From: Pseudomonadota bacterium
GTDB lineage: Bacteria; Desulfobacterota; Desulfarculia; Desulfarculales; JAHJDS01
Length of the DNA: 6,866 nucleotides
NCBI GenBank assembly: GCA_018812395.1
Contig: JAHJDS010000027.1
Location: 1-6,866, forward strand
Direction of reading: 5' to 3'
Part shown: positions 1 through 4,453 of the stretch, piece after piece
Layout: every line of letters starts with the position of its first letter
How positions within the stretch are numbered: position 1 is the first letter of the stretch
Made by a program: the position numbers and the translations under genes
Notes under the pieces: model-generated
What the model was told of the DNA's origin: nothing
The model's input: only the letters and a program-made list of their open reading frames with translations
Databases searched by the model: none

Positions 1-204
1 CCGGAGCATGGCCCAGACCTTGCCCGGATCGGCCAGAAAAGAGTCGATGTGGGCGAACTCCATGGGGTCGTACTTTTCCCACAACCCCTGGGCGCCCCTG
101 AAGGCCGGAATGCCGCTGTCGACGCTGATCCCGGCCCCGGTCAGGGCCACCCCGGGCGTCCCGGACCCGAGCAAGTCAATCAACCGTTCAAAGTCATCGG
201 CCAT
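1..204 (-). CDS. Sir2-family NAD-dependent protein deacylase (sirtuin), N-terminal fragment
   Basis: Reading the minus strand from the ATG at 204-202 gives 68 residues that continue off the left edge. Residues 19-36 carry the sirtuin NAD-binding signature: VALTGAGIS, then VDSGIPAFRG, followed by GLWEKYDP at about 40-47. In the family this segment binds NAD+ and the enzyme removes acyl groups from lysines, producing O-acyl-ADP-ribose and nicotinamide; it is cytoplasmic. The start is supported by a strong Shine-Dalgarno (GGGAGGTG, minus strand) about 4 bases upstream. The catalytic His and the zinc-binding Cys residues lie outside the window, so the integrity of the gene cannot be judged. It is divergent from the HIT gene with a 104-base gap. 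The family call is very secure; the sirtuin subclass is not resolved. Confidence 0.93.
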   Translation of the reverse strand, partial: MADDFERLIDLLGSGTPGVALTGAGISVDSGIPAFRGAQGLWEKYDPMEFAHIDSFLADPGKVWAMLR

Positions 205-256
205 GTCCACCTCCCGCGCCCCGTCGCCGCCAACCACTCCACCATCCAGGCGTCAC

Positions 257-286
257 TTGACAGTCCTCCGACCGATGGACGAAAAT
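257..286 (+). promoter_or_regulatory. Probable sigma70-type promoter for the HIT gene
   Basis: A perfect TTGACA lies at 257-262. An 18-base spacer leads to GAAAAT at 281-286, which matches four of six -10 positions. Transcription would start near 293, giving a leader of about 16 bases that contains the GGAGGAAG ribosome binding site at 299-306. The assignment rests on sequence pattern and position only. Confidence 0.5.
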
Positions 287-308
287 TGCCGAAAAAACGG
301 AGGAAGGG

Positions 309-722
309 ATGGACTGCATTTTCTGCCGGATCGCCGCCGGCCAAATTCCGTCGACCAAGATCTACGAGGACGAAACCGTGGTCGCCTTGGCCGACATCAG
401 CCCCATCACGCCCGGCCACACCCTCATCATACCTAAAAGGCACGCCGAAAACATCCATGATATCGATCCGGAGATTTTAGGGCGTCTGCACCAGGCGGCG
501 GCCAAGGTGGCCGCGGCCATCAAGCGGGGCCTCGAGCCGGACGGCCTGGTGGCGCTGCAGCTCAACGGGCGGGCGGCCGGGCAGTTGGTCATGCACTACC
601 ACCTCCACCTGGTGCCCCGCTACGAGGGCGACGGCGTGACCGCCTTTGACTGGACGCCCCAACAAGGCGACCCGGACGAGGTTCAAAAAACGGCCGACAA
701 GATCGTCGCCGCCCTGGGTTAG
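309..722 (+). CDS. HIT-family (histidine triad) nucleotide-binding hydrolase
   Basis: The 137-residue protein has the usual length for the Hint branch of the HIT superfamily. The N-terminus carries CxxC (Cys3, Cys6), the first half of the zinc site in zinc-containing HIT proteins. The phosphate-binding loop and triad are complete: LNGRAAGQLVMHYHLHLVPR, with His96, His98 and His100. His98 is expected by family analogy to be the nucleophile. Hint proteins hydrolyse AMP-linked phosphoramidates, including aminoacyl-adenylates, in the cytoplasm; the true substrate here is unknown. The ATG at 309 is preceded by GGAGGAAG with short spacing. The gene is divergent from the sirtuin and converges on the Nudix gene, whose stop is only 10 bases away. 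Confidence 0.95.
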   Translation: MDCIFCRIAAGQIPSTKIYEDETVVALADISPITPGHTLIIPKRHAENIHDIDPEILGRLHQAAAKVAAAIKRGLEPDGLVALQLNGRAAGQLVMHYHLHLVPRYEGDGVTAFDWTPQQGDPDEVQKTADKIVAALG

Positions 723-748
723 CCCGGATTGTTCATCGATCCCGGGCT
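721..748. terminator. Hairpin spanning the convergent HIT/Nudix stop codons
   Basis: AGCCCGG at 721-727 is complementary to CCGGGCT at 742-748. An inner stem ATTG/CGAT (728-731 with 737-740, one G·U) stacks inside with a single bulged C at 741. The structure covers most of the 10-base gap and part of both stop codons. It has no T-tract on either strand, so it may be a weak bidirectional terminator or a 3'-end RNA stabiliser rather than a standard intrinsic terminator. Confidence 0.35.
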
Positions 749-1254
749 GGTGGTCGGCGCCACAGGTAGAACAAGAGGTCCAGGGCCGGGGCGGTGGGCA
801 CGGCCGGGTCGTCGATCATCTCCCGCGCCTCCCCGATCTCGAAGAATCGTCCGTCAGTGATCTCGTCCGGATTGGGCCGGGGCTCGTCGGCCGTGACGGC
901 CCCGAACAGGACCGTGTGCTCGAACCCGGTCCGCGGCTGGGCGGGGACCCGGAGGACCTCGGTCAATTCGGCCTCGAGGCCGAGTTCTTCCTTCAACTCA
1001 CGCCGGGCGCAGCCCAGATAGGATTCCCCGGGATCGACGTGCCCCGCGGCCGAGGAATCCCAGTGTTCGGGGTACTGGTCCTTGGCCGGGGACCTGAACT
1101 GGAGGAAGAGCCGACCGGCGGGATCGAACACAAAGACGTGGGCGCTGCGGTGCCTGAGCCGGCGGCGATGGATTTCGGCCCGGGGGGCGAGGCCGATGAC
1201 CCGGTCAGACTCGTCGACGACTTCCAGTGTCTCCGGGGCGGGGTCGTCGGTCAT
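733..1254 (-). CDS. Nudix hydrolase, IPP-isomerase-like/YfcD-like
   Basis: The 173-residue protein contains a perfect Nudix box (GX5EX7REUXEEXGU) at residues 71-93: Gly71, Glu77, Arg85-Glu86, Glu89-Glu90 and Gly92. In the family these residues bind Mg2+ and drive hydrolysis of a nucleoside diphosphate linked to another moiety. The N-terminal segment VVDESDRVIGLAPRAEIH and the stretch around QYPEHWDSSAAGHV resemble the YfcD / isopentenyl-diphosphate-isomerase-like Nudix branch. The substrate is not predictable. The gene lies 18 bases downstream of the minus-strand hypothetical gene. The region in front of its ATG (minus strand, 1272-1255) is almost all C and G with no Shine-Dalgarno, so translation probably depends on coupling to the upstream gene. 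An alternative internal start is possible but would shorten the conserved N-terminus. Confidence 0.93.
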   Translation of the reverse strand: MTDDPAPETLEVVDESDRVIGLAPRAEIHRRRLRHRSAHVFVFDPAGRLFLQFRSPAKDQYPEHWDSSAAGHVDPGESYLGCARRELKEELGLEAELTEVLRVPAQPRTGFEHTVLFGAVTADEPRPNPDEITDGRFFEIGEAREMIDDPAVPTAPALDLLFYLWRRPPARDR

Positions 1255-1272
1255 CGGGCGGCGGGGGGGCGG

Positions 1273-1620
1273 TCAGACGCCTTGGGGCGGCGGCGGCACG
1301 AAAATCCCGCGATCGGCCAGCACCCGGGCCATGTAGGCGTAGATTTCGGGCGGCATGTAATTTTTCCGGCTGTAGCGCAAGGCGGGATGGAAGACCTCGA
1401 TCAGACAACAGCGATCACGCGGCTCCTGGGTGATCTCGGCCCGGATGTGATCGGGCGCGACCTCGCCCGCCAGATCGTCGGCCAATGATCGAAACAGCTT
1501 GAAATACCGCAGCAACAGCTTGCCCCGCTCGCCCGAGGCGTCCTCCAGGATCTGTTTCGAGGTCAGCCCGGCTTCGTCTTCCAACAGCCGGACCACCTCG
1601 GCCGCGATTTCCGGATGCAT
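1273..1620 (-). CDS. Hypothetical protein, 115 residues, upstream partner of the Nudix gene
   Basis: I do not recognise this family. The frame encodes an amphipathic, helix-rich N-terminal half (MHPEIAAEVVRLLEDEAG onward), two adjacent Cys in an EPRDRCCLIEVFHP segment, an aromatic/basic stretch (ALRYSRKNYMPPEIYAYM) and a tail ending in FVPPPPQGV. There is no signal peptide or membrane segment, so it is probably cytoplasmic. I chose the ATG at 1620-1618, with a purine-rich GGTGGGGG (minus strand, 1638-1631) 10 bases upstream. The frame stays open to an ATG at 1734, but the added 38 residues are low-complexity and Gly-rich. They overlap a leader hairpin and would start only a few bases after the predicted transcription start, so the longer form is less likely. 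The short 18-base spacing suggests co-transcription with the Nudix hydrolase. Confidence 0.7.
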   Translation of the reverse strand: MHPEIAAEVVRLLEDEAGLTSKQILEDASGERGKLLLRYFKLFRSLADDLAGEVAPDHIRAEITQEPRDRCCLIEVFHPALRYSRKNYMPPEIYAYMARVLADRGIFVPPPPQGV

Positions 1621-1687
1621 CGGCTGGTTTCCCCCACCGCCATCGAACGGCCACCAGGCGCCGCCCGAAACTCCGTCATGAATTCCG

Positions 1688-1721
1688 TCCGGAAGACGCA
1701 CCCCCAAACGCGCCTTCCGGA
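1688..1721 (-). promoter_or_regulatory. Leader hairpin in front of the hypothetical/Nudix operon
   Basis: The outer arms TCCGGAAG and CTTCCGGA (8 bp) enclose a 5-bp inner stem and an 8-base loop. On the minus strand the inner stem is GCGCG with TGCGT, continuous through two G·U pairs. On the plus strand the same positions are A-C mismatches. The intact 13-bp stem therefore forms only in the minus-strand transcript, about 20 bases after the predicted start site. No T-tract follows it. It could be a regulatory leader element, an RNA stabiliser or a protein-binding site. Confidence 0.45.
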
Positions 1722-1748
1722 GCGCCGGTGACATACCGTCCGCCGCTG

Positions 1749-1778
1749 ATTATGGTTCCGGCCAAAGGGGCTTGTCAA
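1749..1778 (-). promoter_or_regulatory. Sigma70-type promoter for the hypothetical/Nudix operon
   Basis: On the minus strand a perfect TTGACA (1778-1773) is followed after 18 bases by CATAAT (1754-1749), five of six matches to TATAAT. The start site would be near 1742, giving a leader of about 120 bases to the ATG at 1620. It is the best minus-strand promoter match I see in the window. Confidence 0.6.
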
Positions 1779-1807
1779 GACCAAAACCCGCCCCGCTCCC
1801 CGGCCAC

Positions 1808-1836
1808 TTGCCAACCCCGAAAAAAGGGGGTAATCT
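1808..1836 (+). promoter_or_regulatory. Possible promoter for the nitroreductase gene
   Basis: TTGCCA at 1808-1813 (five of six to consensus) is followed by a 17-base spacer and TAATCT at 1831-1836, which matches only three of six. It is back-to-back with the minus-strand promoter; the two -35 boxes are 29 bases apart. A short perfect palindrome follows downstream at 1848-1865. Confidence 0.35.
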
Positions 1837-1847
1837 CGCCGGAGCCG

Positions 1848-1865
1848 GACTATCTTTGGATAGTC
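1848..1865. promoter_or_regulatory. Palindrome between promoter and nitroreductase start (operator or leader hairpin)
   Basis: GACTATC and GATAGTC form a perfect 7-bp inverted repeat with a TTTG centre, about 31 bases before the GTG start. It sits just after the predicted transcription start. It could be an operator for a dimeric regulator or a small leader hairpin; the sequence does not say which. Confidence 0.35.
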
Positions 1866-1896
1866 ATCAGCCGACTCACACCCCGAAAGGAGAGCC

Positions 1897-2562
1897 GTGG
1901 TGGACCTCGACCGAGCCATGACCCAGCGCCGCAGCGTCAGGGCCTACCTGCCCCGGCCCGTGGAAAGGGCCGTCCTCGAACAGATCATCGCCCAGGCCCG
2001 GTGGGCGCCCTCCTGGGGCAACACCCAGTCCTGGGAGTTCTACGTCATCTCCGGCGAGACCGTGGGGAGGATCACCGCCGATCTTCAAGCCGCGGTCGCG
2101 GCCGGCGACGACCAGCGGCCGGACGTGGAGATGCCCCTCGAATTCCCCGAGCCGCTCATGGGACGTTACCGCACCCTGGGCATGAACCTGTTCGAACTCC
2201 TGGGGATCGAACGAGACGACAAGGAAAAGCGTCTGGCTCATTATCTACGGAATTTCAATGCGTTCGGTGCGCCTCATTTGGTCTACATCGCCGTCCGGGA
2301 TGGCCTGACGCCGTACGCCGTCTTCGACGCCGGGGCGGCCGCCTACGCCGTCACCTTGGCCGCTCACCAGCGCGGCGTGGGGACCTGCGAGTTGGCGGCC
2401 CTGGTCAGGTATCCCGATCTGGTCCGGCGGCACGTCGACTTCCCCGCGGGGCGGCGGCTGGTCATCGGCCTGGCCCTGGGGTATCCGGATCCGGATCACC
2501 CGGCCAACGCCTTTCAGCCCACCCGGGAGTCCCTGGACGAGGTGGCGACGTTCATCGACTGA
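1897..2562 (+). CDS. Nitroreductase-family FMN-dependent oxidoreductase
   Basis: The 221-residue product is typical in length for the nitroreductase fold. The N-terminal FMN phosphate-binding motif is RRSVRAY (residues 11-17). APSWGNTQSWEF (37-48) is the conserved segment of the family around the flavin. The C-terminal third has AAAYAVTLAAHQRGVGTCELAA split over the usual helix and glycine loop, then GLALGYPDPDHPANAF, the conserved end. Members use NAD(P)H to reduce nitro-compounds, quinones or flavins in the cytoplasm; the physiological substrate cannot be assigned. Two consecutive GTG codons (1897 and 1900) are preceded by AAAGGAGA at 1886-1893. Either could start; the second has the more usual spacing. 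The gene is divergent from the hypothetical/Nudix pair and followed by hairpins. Confidence 0.92.
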   Translation: MVDLDRAMTQRRSVRAYLPRPVERAVLEQIIAQARWAPSWGNTQSWEFYVISGETVGRITADLQAAVAAGDDQRPDVEMPLEFPEPLMGRYRTLGMNLFELLGIERDDKEKRLAHYLRNFNAFGAPHLVYIAVRDGLTPYAVFDAGAAAYAVTLAAHQRGVGTCELAALVRYPDLVRRHVDFPAGRRLVIGLALGYPDPDHPANAFQPTRESLDEVATFID

Positions 2563-2600
2563 CCCGGACCATCACTCCCTCGATCCGCCGCCGGCCAGGG

Positions 2601-2649
2601 GGTCGGTTCGGGTGAACCGACCGCGTCCGGACGGCCGCCCCGAACCGAC
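2601..2649 (+). terminator. Overlapping alternative hairpins behind the nitroreductase
   Basis: Hairpin A is GGTCGGTTC (2601-2609) with GAACCGACC (2614-2622), a perfect 9-bp stem with a GGGT loop. The same 5' arm (2602-2612) also pairs perfectly over 11 bp with CCCGAACCGAC at 2639-2649, because GAACCGAC occurs twice. The larger hairpin would enclose the self-complementary CGTCCGGACG at 2624-2633. No T-tract follows, so this may be a 3'-end or Rho-related structure rather than a classical intrinsic terminator. Confidence 0.45.
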
Positions 2650-2678
2650 GGACCGATTAGACTTCGGCCCCGATGAGT

Positions 2679-2687
2679 TGGTATAAT
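2679..2687 (+). promoter_or_regulatory. Extended -10 promoter upstream of the PBP gene
   Basis: TGGTATAAT is an exact extended -10 (TGn plus a perfect TATAAT). No good -35 is visible at the correct spacing, which is tolerable for extended -10 promoters. Transcription would begin near 2694, and the leader to the GTG at 2912 would be about 218 bases, mostly filled by the hairpin-array element. Confidence 0.5.
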
Positions 2688-2826
2688 TGGATCACTCGGG
2701 CCCCGTCCAGGCGGTCCCGGGAAACGGGCGTTGGAATAAATATTGAGAGTGCTGCAAAACGCTCTCAGACCCGGGACATGGACGTCCCAGCAAATCGCGA
2801 AGGTTTTTTAGCCGTAGCGATTTGAA

Positions 2827-2858
2827 GGACTTACAAAAACCACGCTTTTTGTAAGTCC
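2827..2858. repeat. 13-bp perfect hairpin with pseudoknot-capable loop
   Basis: GGACTTACAAAAA (2827-2839) and TTTTTGTAAGTCC (2846-2858) are exact complements around the loop CCACGC. AACCACG (2838-2844), covering most of the loop, is also complementary to CGTGGTT immediately downstream (2858-2864), allowing a pseudoknot or an alternative fold. Confidence 0.7.
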
Positions 2859-2861
2859 GTG

Positions 2862-2890
2862 GTTGCAAAAGTCAGGACGACTTTTGCAAC
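2862..2890. repeat. 12-bp perfect hairpin at the right end of the element
   Basis: GTTGCAAAAGTC (2862-2873) and GACTTTTGCAAC (2879-2890) are exact complements around the loop AGGAC. Its 3' arm shares bases with the right terminal inverted repeat, so this hairpin and end-to-end pairing of the element exclude each other. Confidence 0.7.
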
Positions 2891-2911
2891 GTTCTCTATT
2901 GGAGTAATTGA

Positions 2912-4453
2912 GTGTATCTTGACGACGTGTCAATCGACCGACATCCCATGTCGGATCAAAACGACCTGGGGCTTCAGTCCGCCCCCGCGGAAGACCCGAC
3001 TCCCAGGCGCCGACCCGGGAAAAAGCGGGTCGGCTTCCTGCGCTGGGTGCTTCGGCTGTTTTTGATCTTCCTCCTGGTGGGCGAGATGGGCTTCTTCGTG
3101 GGCACGGTCTACGTCAGCCGCGACATCCCGAGCCTGAGGTCCATCAAGGATTATCGGCCCTTTCTCATCACCACCGTTTACGCCAACGACCGCCGGACGA
3201 TCATCGCCGAGTTCTACCGGGAACGCCGCATCCTGATTCCCTTGGCCCAAAGCAAGAACCCGTCCCCGGCGCTCAAGATGCTGCAGGACGCCTTTGTCGC
3301 CGCCGAGGACGCCAAGTTCTGGGTGCACGCCGGCATCTCGCCCCGGGCCATTCTCCGGGCGGCGCTGGCCAACATCCAGGCCGGGAGCATCGTCCAGGGC
3401 GGGTCGACCATCACCCAGCAGGTGGCCAAGATGCTCATCTTGACCCCGCGGAAGACCTTCACCCGGAAGCTCCGGGAGGCCGTCCTGGCCTACCACATCG
3501 AACAGCAACTGACCAAGAACGAGATCCTCCACATCTACCTCAACCAGGTCTATCTGGGCTACGGCTCCTACGGGGTGGAGTCGGCCGCGGAGAACTACTT
3601 CGGCAAGACGGTCCACCAGCTGACCCTGCCCGAGGTGGCGCTCCTGGCCGGGCTGACCAAGGCCCCGGGCAACGACTCGCCCCCCGACTGCCTGAACAAG
3701 CGCATCCGTCGCTGTCTGAGACAAAAACGCCGAGGGTGCGACCCGTCCGATAGACGCTGGCTGGACCAGGCCAAGCGGACCTGCCTCCACGAGGCCAAGA
3801 AGAGACAGCTCTATGTCCTGGAGCGGATGGTGACCGAGGGCAAGATCTCCCGGGAGCAATACGACCAGGCCCGGAACTCCAAGATCGTCTGGGCGTCCGA
3901 TGACGACCGTCCGTCCGCCGGAGGCCGCCCGGGCGAAGACAACGTGATCTACATCCGCCGTCGCCGGAGCAAGTTCCAGACCTTCGCCCCCTATTTCGTC
4001 GAGCACGTCCGCGAGTACCTGATCAACAAGTACGGCAAGCACCGGGTCGAAACGGACGGGCTCAAGGTCTACACCACGGTGGACATCAAGCTGACCACCG
4101 AGGCCCGCCGGGCCATCACGAAGGGTCTCCACGAGTACGACGAGCGCAAGAACGGCTATCGCGGCCCGCGGCCCAAGCTGGATTCGGTCTGGCTCAGGCG
4201 CCGGCCGTGGCGGTGGCGCAAGATCGCCGAGCAGATCAAGGCCATGGACCGGATCGCCTCGGACAAGGACTGGCGGCCGGGCCAGATCAAGACGGCCCGC
4301 ATCACCGGCTTTGACCCGCGGCGCAAGAAGTACACCGCCCGCCTGGGGGCGGTCCAGGGGGTCATCCCCTACCAGCACTGGAAGTGGGCCATCAGCGTGG
4401 ACCACAACTCGTCGCCCTACTGGTACTTCATCCAGCGCCGGTGGTATCCCTAA
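2912..4453 (+). CDS. Class A PBP (PBP1A-type), N-terminal part: anchor and GT51 glycosyltransferase, ended by an in-frame TAA
   Basis: This part encodes 513 residues. Order: an acidic and then Arg/Lys-rich cytoplasmic tail, one membrane anchor at about 46-68 (WVLRLFLIFLLVGEMGFF), then a complete GT51 glycosyltransferase. That domain shows AAEDAKFWVHAGI (catalytic Glu132), QGGSTITQQVAKM (162-174), RKLREAVLAYHIE (185-197) and EILHIYLNQVYLGYGSYGVE (204-223). GT51 polymerises glycan strands from lipid II on the outer face of the inner membrane. After it comes a Cys-containing insert (about 254-295), the APYFVEHVREYL segment and a linker domain cut at codon 514. The GTG at 2912 is chosen because GGAG at 2901-2904 lies 7 bases upstream and an in-frame TGA directly precedes it; the ATG at 2948 is an alternative without a visible Shine-Dalgarno. 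The same frame continues through 5701, so this is one gene interrupted by a stop, related to mrcA/ponA. Confidence 0.9.
   Translation: MYLDDVSIDRHPMSDQNDLGLQSAPAEDPTPRRRPGKKRVGFLRWVLRLFLIFLLVGEMGFFVGTVYVSRDIPSLRSIKDYRPFLITTVYANDRRTIIAEFYRERRILIPLAQSKNPSPALKMLQDAFVAAEDAKFWVHAGISPRAILRAALANIQAGSIVQGGSTITQQVAKMLILTPRKTFTRKLREAVLAYHIEQQLTKNEILHIYLNQVYLGYGSYGVESAAENYFGKTVHQLTLPEVALLAGLTKAPGNDSPPDCLNKRIRRCLRQKRRGCDPSDRRWLDQAKRTCLHEAKKRQLYVLERMVTEGKISREQYDQARNSKIVWASDDDRPSAGGRPGEDNVIYIRRRRSKFQTFAPYFVEHVREYLINKYGKHRVETDGLKVYTTVDIKLTTEARRAITKGLHEYDERKNGYRGPRPKLDSVWLRRRPWRWRKIAEQIKAMDRIASDKDWRPGQIKTARITGFDPRRKKYTARLGAVQGVIPYQHWKWAISVDHNSSPYWYFIQRRWYP
4451..4453 (+). other. In-frame ochre (TAA) codon inside the PBP1A reading frame
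   Basis: The frame reads RRWYP, TAA, WRRKNHTPVLKGDVVLVRL with no change of phase. The part before has an intact GT51 domain and the part after an intact transpeptidase. One base substitution, for example from TAC, CAA or GAA, would explain it. No insertion, deletion or mobile element is visible at the site. Confidence 0.85.

Larger units (their letters stand above)
2745..2896. repeat. MITE-like palindromic element: five tandem hairpins between inverted termini
   Basis: The ends GAGAGTGCTGCAAAA (2745-2759) and TTTTGCAACGTTCTC (2882-2896) are inverted repeats matching at 12 of 15 positions. All three differences are transitions, and two become G·U pairs in plus-strand RNA. TATT flanks the element on both sides (2741-2744 and 2897-2900), as a 4-bp target duplication would. 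Inside, five hairpins follow each other almost without gaps: 2744-2767 (8 bp), 2773-2788 (5 bp), 2791-2824 (8 bp plus an inner 3 bp), 2827-2858 (13 bp) and 2862-2890 (12 bp). It is richer in A and T than the flanking genes and has no coding potential. A non-autonomous transposable element or a dispersed palindromic repeat fits best; a structured leader RNA is the alternative. I cannot assign a parent insertion sequence. Confidence 0.5.

Noticed and set aside
646..1488. A 280-codon plus-strand frame opposite the Nudix and hypothetical genes
   Set aside because: It is antisense to a perfect Nudix box, is compositionally biased with no recognisable motif, and has no ribosome binding site of note.
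1728..2615. A 295-codon plus-strand frame overlapping the nitroreductase
   Set aside because: It is out of phase with the nitroreductase motifs and Arg/Pro/Gly-rich, a typical shifted-frame shadow in GC-rich DNA.
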